DNA of 64,000 bases from contig JAJQEV010000007.1 of the NCBI GenBank assembly GCA_021201475.1, positions 37,116-101,115 on the forward strand. The letters run 5' to 3'. The translations under genes were made by a program, and so were the position numbers. A model generated the notes under the pieces. That model saw only the letters and a list, made by a program, of their open reading frames with translations. It was not told the origin of the DNA and searched no databases. Origin of the DNA: Clostridiales bacterium (GTDB lineage Bacteria; Bacillota; Clostridia; Oscillospirales; Oscillospiraceae). Below are positions 49,368 through 57,819 of this stretch, in pieces. The stretch's first letter is position 1; the number at the start of each line of letters is the position of its first letter.

Positions 49368-50810
49368 TCAATTCCCCACATGATGGCTGGACACTTCGCT
49401 CAGCGTCTCCACCTTAATCAGATTGGTATTGCCGCTGCGGCCATTGGTCATGCCGCCGGTGATAACGATGGTGTCCCCGGCCCTGGCAAGGCCGGAGGCC
49501 CGGGCGGTGATCACCGCATGGTAGAACAGCACGTCTGTGGAGAAGAACTCCTCGCAGAGCATGGGCTTCACGTTCCAGCTCAGGGCCAGCTGGCGGTACG
49601 CCTTTTCACTGGTGGTCATACCGATCACCGGTGTGGGCACCCGGAATCGGCAAATCATCTTGCCGGTGGTTCCGGTGCGGGTGCAGGCCACGATGCAGGT
49701 AGCGTTGGTGTCGATGGCCAGCTGACAGGTGGCGTGGGACAGGGCGTCGTTCAGGTTTTGCAGCTGGAAGGTGGTATTCCGAAACTGGCTGGTGTACTGG
49801 GTGTGCTTTTCGGCCTCCACCGCGATGTTTGCCATGGCTGTGACCGCCTCCACCGGATAGCGCCCCGCCGCCGTCTCACCGGACAGCATAACAGCGCTGG
49901 TGCCGTCAAAGACGGCATTGGCGACATCGGAGATTTCCGCACGGGTGGGGCGGGGCTTGGCAATCATGGACTCCAGCATCTCCGTGGCGGTGATGGCAAG
50001 CCCGCCCTTCAGGCGGCAGGTAGTAATCAGGTGCTTCTGGATGGCGGGCAACTCCACATAGGGGATCTCCACGCCCAGGTCGCCCCGGGCCACCATCAGG
50101 CCGTCACAGTACTCCAAGATGGATTCCGCATTGTCCACACCGGCCCGGTTCTCCAACTTGGCGATGATCTGAATGTCCTTGCCACCATGCTCGTCCAGGA
50201 AACTCCGAACGTCTATTACATCCTGGGCGCAGGAGACAAAGGAGCAGGCCACAAAGTCCACGTCATTCTCGATGCCGAACAGCAGGTCAGACTTATCCTG
50301 CTCACTGAGGTAAACCTGCTTGAGCACCTTGTTGGGGAAGCTCATGCTCTTCCGGTCGGAGATGACCCCGCCAATCACTGTCTCGCAAATCAACTCGGTC
50401 TCTGTTTTATCCTTCACCAGGAATTTCACCAGGCCATCGTTGACCAGAATCTGGTCGCCCACGTCGATGTCCCGCACCAGCCCCTTATAGGAGACGGATA
50501 CCCGGCCCTGGTCGCCTACCACGTCGTCAATGGTGAAGGCGAAGGGGTCGCCGTCCTTCAGCTCGATGCGCTTGTCCCGGAAGGTTCCGATGCGGTATTC
50601 CGGCCCCTTGGTGTCCAGCATGATAGGGATAGGCTCGTCCATCTGGTCGCGGACCTTTTTCACCAAGTCCATCTTTTCCTTATGCTCTTCATGGGTGCCA
50701 TGGGAAAAGTTCAGGCGGGCAACGTTCATACCGGCCTGAATCATGGCAGTCAGGGTCGCCTCGTCGGAGCAGGCCGGGCCCAGCGTACAGATAATTTTCG
50801 TCCGTTTCAT
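49368..50810 (-). CDS. pyk: Pyruvate kinase
   Basis: 480 residues from ATG 50810. KIICTLGPAC and NVARLNFSHG open the barrel, MLDTKGPEYR and the B domain follow, KLENRAGVDN and MVARGDLGVEIP carry active-site residues, and the C-terminal domain ends with GDTIVITGG. It makes ATP and pyruvate from PEP. The extra PEP-utiliser domain found in many Bacillus enzymes is absent. A -10 TATACT (50887-50882) lacks a good -35. A hairpin CCGCCGA/TCGGCGG sits in the leader near 50838-50860. Confidence 0.97.
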   Translation of the reverse strand: MKRTKIICTLGPACSDEATLTAMIQAGMNVARLNFSHGTHEEHKEKMDLVKKVRDQMDEPIPIMLDTKGPEYRIGTFRDKRIELKDGDPFAFTIDDVVGDQGRVSVSYKGLVRDIDVGDQILVNDGLVKFLVKDKTETELICETVIGGVISDRKSMSFPNKVLKQVYLSEQDKSDLLFGIENDVDFVACSFVSCAQDVIDVRSFLDEHGGKDIQIIAKLENRAGVDNAESILEYCDGLMVARGDLGVEIPYVELPAIQKHLITTCRLKGGLAITATEMLESMIAKPRPTRAEISDVANAVFDGTSAVMLSGETAAGRYPVEAVTAMANIAVEAEKHTQYTSQFRNTTFQLQNLNDALSHATCQLAIDTNATCIVACTRTGTTGKMICRFRVPTPVIGMTTSEKAYRQLALSWNVKPMLCEEFFSTDVLFYHAVITARASGLARAGDTIVITGGMTNGRSGNTNLIKVETLSEVSSHHVGN

Positions 50811-50977
50811 CAAGCATTCACCCTTTGCATTCAGTCATCCGCCGATCTGCCAGTCGGCGGCAGTTTTATTCTCGCACTTTTAGTATACCTGATTTGCTCA
50901 AAAAAAGATAGCATGTATTGGGAACTTTTTTACGGTTCCTCCCTCCCAGCTGCGGAGCGCCTTTCCAGGAAATAAGC

Positions 50978-51006
50978 TTGCAGAAACGGCTGCTTTATGA
51001 TATAGT
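50978..51006 (+). promoter_or_regulatory. Promoter of the GltD-like gene, flanked by an inverted repeat
   Basis: -35 TTGCAG (50978-50983), 17-bp spacer, -10 TATAGT (51001-51006). CTTGCAGAAA (50977-50986) over the -35 is repeated exactly in inverse as TTTCTGCAAG (51022-51031) downstream of the start site, a layout that suits a dimeric or looping repressor. Confidence 0.7.
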
Positions 51007-51108
51007 ACCATTGTTGCAAGCTTTCTGCAAGAAGGATTTTTGTGGGGACGGAATCCGGCGGCCACCTATTGTGGCTTCCAACCGATAATGAGAAAGGATG
51101 GGCATCAA

Positions 51109-52383
51109 ATGGCACTTCACGTCATGGACGAAGCAAATCGCTGTTTACAATGCAAAAAACCACGCTGCCAACAGGGCTGTCCAATTCACACCAACATTCC
51201 GGAGGTGATCCGGCTGCTCAAGGAAGGCAAGCTGAATGAAGCAGGCTGGACCCTGTTTGAGAACAACCCGCTGACCACTGTGTGCAGCCTGATCTGCAAC
51301 CATGAAAACCAATGCGAGGGCCATTGCGTCCGGGGCATCAAGGGCGCTCCAGTTCACTTCTCCGTCATTGAGCACTACATCTCCTCTACCTACGCCTCTC
51401 AGATGACGAAAGGGCCTACCCCCAAGAACGGGATGCGCGTCGCCATCATCGGCTCCGGCCCCGCCGGGCTGACCATCGCAGTCATTTTGGCCCGGTATGG
51501 CTATGACGTGACCATCTTTGAGTCCCATGATAAAATCGGCGGGGTGTTGCGGTACGGCATCCCGGAGTTCCGCCTCCCCAAAAGCGTTCTGGACGACTTT
51601 GAGTACCGCCATTTGCAGCTCAAGGACATCAAGGTGCGCCCCAATACCGACATCGGCAAGGCGCTGACCATTGACGACCTGTTCCGGGACGGGTACAAAT
51701 CCATCTTCATCGGCACGGGCGTCTGGCGGCCCAATATGCTGGGCATCAAGGGCGAAAGCCTGGGCAATGTCCACTTCGCCATCAACTACCTGGCTAACCC
51801 AGATGTGTATCACCTGGGGGAGCGACTCGTTATCATCGGCGCAGGCAACGCCGCCATGGATGTGGCCCGCACAGCCATCCGACACGGCGTACAGCACGTC
51901 ACCTGCTTCTCCATCACCAGGAAGGTGACCGCCAGCGACTACGAGGTCAGCTACGCTAAACTGGAGGGCGTAGAGTTTCAGTACAACAAAAAGCCGTTGG
52001 AAATTTACGACGACGGCGTAGTCTTCTGCGACCTGGATGAGGCGGAGGACGGGACGCTGACCCCTGTCCCCGGCACGGAGCAGAAGTACCTGTCGGACAG
52101 CGTGATTATCTCCATCAGCCAGGGGGCGGAAAACTCCATCACCGACAGCACCGCCGGCCTGGAGGTCAACCCCCGCGGCCTGTTTGTCGCCAACGAAGTG
52201 GGCCAGACCACCCGCCCCGGCGTATTCGCCTCCGGCGACGCCGTGCAGGGGGCCAGCACCGTGGTGGAGGCCGTGGCCCACAGCAAAAAGGTGGCCGAGG
52301 CCATGCACCAGTATATGCAGTCCCTCGCGAAGGACGAGGAGGAAGACCCCTATCAAAACGTTCCCGTCGCGATGCAGGAATAA
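51109..52383 (+). CDS. GltD/NfnB-like FAD-dependent NAD(P)H oxidoreductase
   Basis: 424 residues from ATG 51109. The N-terminal domain binds two iron-sulfur clusters (CLQCKKPRCQQGC and CSLICNHENQCEGHC); GSGPAGLTIA binds FAD, and GAGNAAMDVAR binds NAD(P)H, with GDAVQGASTVVEAVA near the end. This is the glutamate synthase small-subunit fold, shared by NfnB and other electron-transfer subunits. No large subunit (GltB) or NfnA lies next to it, so its partner is unknown. The family sometimes works with separately encoded dehydrogenases. Confidence 0.92.
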   Translation: MALHVMDEANRCLQCKKPRCQQGCPIHTNIPEVIRLLKEGKLNEAGWTLFENNPLTTVCSLICNHENQCEGHCVRGIKGAPVHFSVIEHYISSTYASQMTKGPTPKNGMRVAIIGSGPAGLTIAVILARYGYDVTIFESHDKIGGVLRYGIPEFRLPKSVLDDFEYRHLQLKDIKVRPNTDIGKALTIDDLFRDGYKSIFIGTGVWRPNMLGIKGESLGNVHFAINYLANPDVYHLGERLVIIGAGNAAMDVARTAIRHGVQHVTCFSITRKVTASDYEVSYAKLEGVEFQYNKKPLEIYDDGVVFCDLDEAEDGTLTPVPGTEQKYLSDSVIISISQGAENSITDSTAGLEVNPRGLFVANEVGQTTRPGVFASGDAVQGASTVVEAVAHSKKVAEAMHQYMQSLAKDEEEDPYQNVPVAMQE

Positions 52384-52452
52384 AAACCGCTGTACTGCCT
52401 CGAATATCTGTCAAGCGATTCTCGTTGTCGTACAGAAATAGCAATTATAAAA

Positions 52453-52509
52453 GGAACCTCTGAACCAGCATAGCTGCCATATCTGGTGGCGGCTCCGTTC
52501 AGAGGTTTC
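52453..52509. mobile_element. 57-bp mini-element with GGAACCTCTGAA termini
   Basis: Begins GGAACCTCTGAAC and ends with the near-complement GTTCAGAGGTTTC. It shares the termini and the internal CAGCTATGCTGG (inverted here) with the 305-bp element at 53744-54048. It could double as a terminator for the GltD-like gene 70 bp upstream. Confidence 0.6.
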
Positions 52510-52588
52510 TGTTCGCGTGCTGCTCTGGATTTTGTCACTGCACTGTGCTATAACGCTCTCAAACGACCGGTGATAGGAGGGGGAACGT

Positions 52589-52978
52589 ATGGCGTATCGC
52601 ATTGCGATTTGTGATGACAGCGTGGCGAATCAACAGTATGTTTCCGCGCTGCTGGACGAGTGGACCGCCCTGCGGGGGCTTGCCGTCCAGGGGGAGGCGT
52701 TCCCCTCGGCGGAGCGTTTCCTGTTCTGCTGCGAGGAAGGGCAGCCCTTTGACCTGCTCCTCCTGAACGTGGAGATGGGCGCCATGAATGGCGTGGCGCT
52801 GACCAGGCAGGTGCGTAGGCGCAGCGACCTGGTGCAGATTATCTTCATCACCGGTTATTCCGACTATATCGCCGAAGGCTATGAGGTGGAGGCGCTGCTA
52901 TCCAAAGGCGGCGGGTACGTCGAACTGTTTGAGATTCAGAGCCGATACTATCCGGAAGAAAGGAGCGAGGCCCTGTGA
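52589..52978 (+). pseudogene. Receiver domain fused by deletion to an ABC-transporter C-terminus
   Basis: 129 codons with a good ribosome site (AGGAGGGGG). Residues 1-98 are the receiver of a LytTR-type regulator up to GYEVEAL, where relatives continue with DYLLKP. Instead the frame goes on as LLSKGGGYVELFEIQSRYY, the usual last helix of an ABC-exporter ATPase. The phospho-acceptor Asp is replaced by Asn60 (LLLNVEMGAMNG). The best reading is a deletion that removed the DNA-binding domain and most of an ABC gene. Its stop overlaps the GTG of the next remnant, as in an intact ABC gene pair. Confidence 0.75.
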
Positions 52979-53638
52979 CGAATCAGGAAGGAAAGCTGAC
53001 CTATCGGGAAGCCCTCCGGCGCAACAGACGGGCATGGTGCATCTGGTGGAAAAAGCGGCCCGCTGTACTGCTGTCCAGAGTGCTGTACGCCCTGGCCGCA
53101 GCCCTCAGCCCCTATGTCACCATCTGGCTGTCCGCCCAAATCGTCAACGAACTGGCGGGGGCGCGCAGGATAGACGTGCTGTTGCGGTTGGTGGTGATTC
53201 AGCTGGCAATGCAGCTGCCCTGGCCTTTGTGGTGGGCGAACTGAGCCGCTGGAAGGAGTACGAGCAGCATATCGCCGACCTGCTGCGGCGGGAGATTTAT
53301 CAGGAGACGCTGCTGGTTTTGGACTATGCCGTACTGGACCGGCAGTCCACCTATGATTTAAATTCCCAAATCTGCCAGAACACCCAGTGGAACGGCTGGG
53401 GGCTGTACAAGTCGCTGCACTATGCGGAGGTTTTATTGCTGGCTATGGCTCGAATACTGGGCAGCATCGGTCTGTCCGTCAGTCTGTTCCTGTCCAGGGT
53501 GCCGGAGGACAGCGAGCTGGCCGTTCTGAACCACCCCCTCTGCGCCCCGGTCCTCCTGGCGCTGCTGGTGACGGCCCTTATTATGAGCTCTGGCACGCCC
53601 AGACACAATATTATGTGCAGAAGGACGCGGATGCATAG
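52975..53638 (+). pseudogene. Frameshifted, truncated ABC exporter membrane domain
   Basis: Starts GTG 52975 overlapping the upstream stop (GTGA). The first 80 residues look like the start of an ABC exporter (LLSRVLYALAAALSPYVTIWLSAQIV). Around 53205-53225 the frame shifts, continuing as ALAFVVGELSRWKEYEQHIADL, and around 53570-53580 it shifts again to end as YYVQKDADA with a stop at 53638. The ATPase domain is absent. Two frameshifts and the truncation mark it as non-functional. Confidence 0.8.
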
Positions 53639-53743
53639 GCAGCCTCTGCTTGACAGGTACACAGACATAAAATGCCCCCTCCATGTGGACAGGGAATTTA
53701 CTTCACATCGTTCCACCGGAAGGAGCATCGTTATGATTTTTAT

Positions 53744-54048
53744 GGAACCTCTGAATAAATGAACGAGAGCGAATTGCGAGGAAATTTGCGTCATAAAAAG
53801 GCGCAAAAGCGCAGGATCAGGAGCGTCGTCAGGCGCGGGCATACCCCTTGAGGGTAATCCTGACGGATTTCAAGATTTTGTAAGATTTTGCGTGAAAAAT
53901 ATGCCAGTGGCATATTTTTAGCAAAATCCTGAGCCAGCTATGCTGGCGAAGCCACTTTGAACCGAAGTCATTTGTGCATCTTTCGCTCTACTTATCCAAT
54001 GGCACAAATTTACCGCAAGGCGCCGAAGTGCATTTGTTCAGAGGTTCC
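53744..54048. mobile_element. 305-bp MITE-like element with 18-bp terminal inverted repeats
   Basis: Left end GGAACCTCTGAATAAATG; right end is its complement with one mismatch (CATTTGTTCAGAGGTTCC). No coding frame of note. Inside are strong hairpins, the longest at 53884-53928 (GATTTTGC...GCAAAATC enclosing AAAAATATGCC/GGCATATTTTT), and GTCAGG...CCTGAC at about 53828-53869. No clear target duplication was found. It lies just past the ABC remnant. Confidence 0.75.
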
Positions 54049-54129
54049 TTAGGTTATATGTGCCGCAATCACAGCTTACATCAGCCTTTATGCTGACAAG
54101 CGTAAATACTTGTCACTTATGGCGACCGC

Positions 54130-55323
54130 TCAGCAGCCCTCCACCATGGCTTTCAGTCGCTTGACGCCCTCCACAATATCGTCCATGGAGGTGGCATAAC
54201 TCCAGCGCAGGAACATATCGTCGCCAAAGGAGGTACAGGGCACCACACACACCAGCCCTTCCTTCAGGAACACGTCGGCAAAGTCGTCAGCGTTGTGAAT
54301 CACCGTGCCGCAGATGGTCTTGCCCACCAGCTTGGAAATGTTCATCATCACATAGAACGCACCCTGGGGCTTCAGGCAGCTGATGCCCTCAATTTCGTTC
54401 ATGGCCTTCACCATATAGTCACGGCGGCGCTCAAACTCCTGCCGCATGGACTCCACCGTGTCCTGGGGACCGGCCAGGGCCTCCAGCGAGGCGGCTTGGG
54501 AGATGGAGCAGGGGTTGCCGGTGGAATGGCTCAGGTAGCTGCTGCAAATCTTCATCATGTTGGCGGGGCCGGCCAGATAGCCGATACGCCAGCCGGTCAT
54601 GGCGTAGGACTTGGAGACGCCGTTGACCAGAATCGTATGGTCATAGACCTCCTGCCCCAGGGCCGCCACGGAGGTGAAGGTCACATCGCCGTAAACCAGC
54701 TTATAATAAATCTCGTCGGAGAGGATGTACAGGTCATGCTTGACGCAGACATCCGCCAGGGCCTGTAGCTCCTCCTTCGTGTAGACCATGCCGGTGGGGT
54801 TGCTGGGGTTGTTAAGGATCAGGCACTTGGTCCTGGGAGTGATGGCCGCCTCCAGTTTCTCCGGGGTCAGCTTAAAGTTTTCCGCCTCAGAGGCATGAAG
54901 CACCACCGGCACACCGCCCACCATTTGAATCAGCTCCAGATAGGACACCCAGTAAGGGGCGGGAAGAATCACTTCATCCCCATCGTTCACCAGGGTTTGC
55001 AGCGCCACATACAGGCAGTGCTTCGCGCCAGAGGTGATGACGATTTGGTTGGGCTGGTAGGTGATGCCCATGTCCTCCTGCAGGCGCTTGCAGACGGCGC
55101 GCTTCAACTCTGCCGTGCCGCCAGCGGGAGTATACTTCGTCTGATGCTGGGTGATGGCGCGAATTGCCGCCATATTGATGTTATCCGGGGTGGGGAAATC
55201 AGGTTCACCGCAGGTGAAACCGATCACGTCAATACCGCTGGCCTTCATCTCGTTATAAAGGTTGTTCAGGCTCATGGTGGCGGAGGGGTGGATTGCGGAC
55301 GCGACGGTTGCTAAGGGTTTCAT
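54130..55323 (-). CDS. Aspartate/aromatic aminotransferase (class I, AspC-like)
   Basis: 397 residues from ATG 55323, nine bases after AAAGGA; a longer upstream frame has no ribosome site. GFTCGEPDFPTPDNI, YTPAGGTAELKRAV, NNPSNPTGMVY and the PLP-Lys motif GVSKSYAMTGWRIGY mark the I-gamma aspartate aminotransferase group. It probably exchanges the amino group between aspartate and 2-oxoglutarate, though alanine or aromatic substrates are possible. Monocistronic, with promoter 55409-55437. Confidence 0.94.
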   Translation of the reverse strand: MKPLATVASAIHPSATMSLNNLYNEMKASGIDVIGFTCGEPDFPTPDNINMAAIRAITQHQTKYTPAGGTAELKRAVCKRLQEDMGITYQPNQIVITSGAKHCLYVALQTLVNDGDEVILPAPYWVSYLELIQMVGGVPVVLHASEAENFKLTPEKLEAAITPRTKCLILNNPSNPTGMVYTKEELQALADVCVKHDLYILSDEIYYKLVYGDVTFTSVAALGQEVYDHTILVNGVSKSYAMTGWRIGYLAGPANMMKICSSYLSHSTGNPCSISQAASLEALAGPQDTVESMRQEFERRRDYMVKAMNEIEGISCLKPQGAFYVMMNISKLVGKTICGTVIHNADDFADVFLKEGLVCVVPCTSFGDDMFLRWSYATSMDDIVEGVKRLKAMVEGC

Positions 55324-55408
55324 GGCTCCCATTCCTTTCATTCTTTCAAACCAGGCACCGAGGGCCGCCCTGACGGGTGTTTCGGGGTCTCTGTACTCAA
55401 CATGAAAT

Positions 55409-55437
55409 ATTATATGCCATGACTTGCAAAATTGCAA
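55409..55437 (-). promoter_or_regulatory. Aminotransferase promoter with a palindrome over the -35
   Basis: Minus strand: -35 TTGCAA (55437-55432), 17-bp spacer, -10 TATAAT (55414-55409). CTTGCAA-AA-TTGCAAG (55423-55438) covers the -35, a likely operator. The rest of the gap 55438-55639 holds only the leu terminator. Confidence 0.75.
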
Positions 55438-55580
55438 GGGCAAAATGTACAAATTTCCATAAAATTGCATTGTCTTAGCCGTTGCAATTCATTTTTTGGA
55501 GGAATGCACAAGGAATCTTGCAAAACAGCCCGTTTTTATGGCAAATACGAGAAGATAGCCGCAGACAGCGTACGCGCAAA

Positions 55581-55616
55581 CAATGCCGCACGGAGGGAAG
55601 CCTCCGTGCGGCATTG
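55581..55616. terminator. Perfect 16-bp terminator of the leu operon
   Basis: CAATGCCGCACGGAGG and its exact complement, 4-base loop; TTTGCG follows on the minus strand. It is 23 bases after leuB. Confidence 0.85.
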
Positions 55617-55639
55617 TGCGTATGTGACAGTGTTTCGCG

Positions 55640-56716
55640 TTACAGGGCCTCCCGAATCAGGCGGCCCATCTCTTTTGTACCCACCAGCTGCTCCGGCGTA
55701 CCGGCGATGTCCGCCGTGTGCCAGCCTGCGCCGAGGACGGCGTCCACCGCGTTCTCGATGGCGTCCGCCTCCGCCTGGAGGTGGAAGGAGTACCGGAACA
55801 TCATGGCCACGGACAGGATGGTGGCGATGGGGTTGGCCTTGTCCTGCCCGGCGATGTCCGGGGCGGAGCCGTGAATCGGCTCGTACAGGCCGGGGGCCTG
55901 AGCGCCCAGGGAGGCGGAGGGCAGCAGGCCGATGGAGCCAGTGACCTGGGACGCCTCATCGGAGAGGATGTCGCCAAACATATTCTCCGTCACCACCACG
56001 TCAAACTGGCCGGGGTTCCGGACGATCTGCATGGCGCAGTTGTCCACCAGCATATCCTCATAGGTCACGTCCGGGTACTCCTGCGCCAGGCGGTGCATCA
56101 CCTCCCGCCACAGGCGGCTGGTGGCCAGGACGTTGGCCTTGTCCACACTGGTGACCTTCTTCCGGCGGAGGCGGGCCAGCTCAAATGCCTGGCGGCCAAT
56201 GCGCTCGATTTCCATCTCAGAGTAGGCCATCAGGTCGGTGGCCTCCTGGCCCCGATCTTCGGTCTGATAACGCTCCCGCTTGCCGAAGTAGATGCCGCCG
56301 GTCAACTCCCGCACCATCATAATGTCGAAGCCCTGCTCCGCCGTCTCCCGCTTCAGAGGAGACGCATCCTCCATGCCCTTGCGCATGGCAGCGGGGCGCA
56401 GATTGGTGAACAGCTCCAGGTCCTTGCGGATGGACAGCAGCGCCGTCTCCGGCCGCTGCTCGGCAGGCTTGTCGCTGCCCCACTTGGGGCCGCCTACTGC
56501 GCCCAGTAGCACGGCGTCGCAGCTCTTGCAGGTCTCCGCCGTCCCGGCGGGATAGGATACGCCGCACGCATCGGTGGCGCAGCCACCCATCAGCACGTCT
56601 ACAAACTGGAAGCTGTGGCCGAACTTTTCTCCCACGGTCTCCATCACTTTAACGGCCTCGTTGACGATTTCCGGGCCAATGCCGTCGCCCCGAATCAGCG
56701 CAATTTTATAGTTCAT
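55640..56716 (-). CDS. leuB: 3-isopropylmalate dehydrogenase
   Basis: 358 residues. GDGIGPEIV at the start, [22 protein letters not shown] with substrate-binding residues, and [12 protein letters not shown] with metal-binding Asp. It oxidatively decarboxylates 3-isopropylmalate with NAD+ in leucine synthesis. Last gene of leuC-GNAT-leuD-leuB; AGGAGGG precedes the ATG. Confidence 0.97.
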   Translation of the reverse strand: MNYKIALIRGDGIGPEIVNEAVKVMETVGEKFGHSFQFVDVLMGGCATDACGVSYPAGTAETCKSCDAVLLGAVGGPKWGSDKPAEQRPETALLSIRKDLELFTNLRPAAMRKGMEDASPLKRETAEQGFDIMMVRELTGGIYFGKRERYQTEDRGQEATDLMAYSEMEIERIGRQAFELARLRRKKVTSVDKANVLATSRLWREVMHRLAQEYPDVTYEDMLVDNCAMQIVRNPGQFDVVVTENMFGDILSDEASQVTGSIGLLPSASLGAQAPGLYEPIHGSAPDIAGQDKANPIATILSVAMMFRYSFHLQAEADAIENAVDAVLGAGWHTADIAGTPEQLVGTKEMGRLIREAL

Positions 56717-56765
56717 TGGAATGGTTCCCTCCTGTTTTGATTGTATATGCAGCGGTTCCCGCCGC

Positions 56766-57254
56766 TTATTTCGCCAGCCCCCGCGCCTTGAGGGACTCCA
56801 TCAGCCCGCCGGACTGAATGATATTCTCAATAAAGGGCGGAAAGGGCGCGGCCTGGAAGGTTTTTCCGGTGGTCTCGTCGCAGATGGCGCCGCTGGACAA
56901 ATCCACGCTGACCACATCGCCGGGCCGGATATTGGCCGCGGCCTCCGGGCACTCCATAATGGGCAGACCGATGTTGATGGCGTTGCGGTAGAAGATGCGG
57001 GCAAAGGAGGCCGCAATGACACACTTCGCGCCGCTGGCCTTGATAGCCAGAGGGGCGTGCTCCCGGGAGGAGCCGCAGCCGAAGTTGGCCCCGCCCACGA
57101 TGATGTCTCCCTGCTCCACGCTGGAGGCGTAGTTGGGGTCGATGTCCTCCATGCAGTGAGAGGCCAGCGCCGCCTCGCTGGGGTCGTTCAGGTACCGGGC
57201 CGGGATGATAACATCGGTATCCACATTGTCGCCATAGACATAAATTTTAGACAT
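56766..57254 (-). CDS. leuD: 3-isopropylmalate dehydratase small subunit
   Basis: 162 residues, the short clostridial/archaeal form. [17 protein letters not shown] and [15 protein letters not shown] are the substrate-recognition motifs. Works with LeuC to isomerise 2- to 3-isopropylmalate. TAGGAGG precedes the ATG; 49 bp before leuB. Confidence 0.97.
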   Translation of the reverse strand: MSKIYVYGDNVDTDVIIPARYLNDPSEAALASHCMEDIDPNYASSVEQGDIIVGGANFGCGSSREHAPLAIKASGAKCVIAASFARIFYRNAINIGLPIMECPEAAANIRPGDVVSVDLSSGAICDETTGKTFQAAPFPPFIENIIQSGGLMESLKARGLAK

Positions 57255-57308
57255 AAATTCCGTTCCTCCTAGAATCTTATCATTTCAAACGCCGGGTTAT
57301 GCGGACGC

Positions 57309-57803
57309 TTACAGGGCGAATACCAAATCGTCCCCGTCCAATTCATCCAGCTGCCGGAAGCCAATGCTGATGTACAACGCCTGTGCCCGCTTGTTAAATA
57401 CCTCCGTGGACAGCTTTACCGGTCTGTCGGGATAGGCGCGTTTTAAAAGCTCCACCGCTTTCTGAGCCGCAGCCTTTCCGTATCCCTGCCCCTGGTGCCT
57501 CACGTCAATAAAATAGCTCCAGCTGCTGGCCTCACCTTCGCCCAGCCATTCAGTGAACAGGATAAAACCAATTCGTTCTCCGTCCGGACGGCAAATCAGG
57601 CAGGGAAGGCTACGTTCCGGGTGCAGGTAGGCGCGCCCCAGAGAGAAGCCGCCGGAATTGACGCACTCCCGCTGCTCCGGCGTCAGTTGGCAGCCCTCCA
57701 CTGCATACCAGATGTCCTCATCGTCCTCCACAGGACGGAACAGGATGCCGTCTGGCTCCATCTCTGTGAGAAGCGGCAGGAGACGCTCCTTTATAGTCAC
57801 CAT
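57309..57803 (-). CDS. GNAT-family acetyltransferase inside the leu operon
   Basis: 164 residues. FIDVRHQGQGYGKAAAQKAVELL is the acetyl-CoA-binding motif, and NKRAQALYISIGF the C-terminal signature. It lies 16 bp after leuC and 54 bp before leuD, so it is transcribed with them. Its substrate is unknown; the site in a leucine operon may be chance insertion or a role in amino-acid modification. Confidence 0.88.
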   Translation of the reverse strand: MVTIKERLLPLLTEMEPDGILFRPVEDDEDIWYAVEGCQLTPEQRECVNSGGFSLGRAYLHPERSLPCLICRPDGERIGFILFTEWLGEGEASSWSYFIDVRHQGQGYGKAAAQKAVELLKRAYPDRPVKLSTEVFNKRAQALYISIGFRQLDELDGDDLVFAL

Positions 57804-57819
57804 TGGTTCCGTCCTCTGC

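Noticed and set aside
52453..52509. Simple terminator of the GltD-like gene
   Set aside because: It could terminate, but its ends and an internal 12-mer match the 305-bp element, which fits a related mobile element better.
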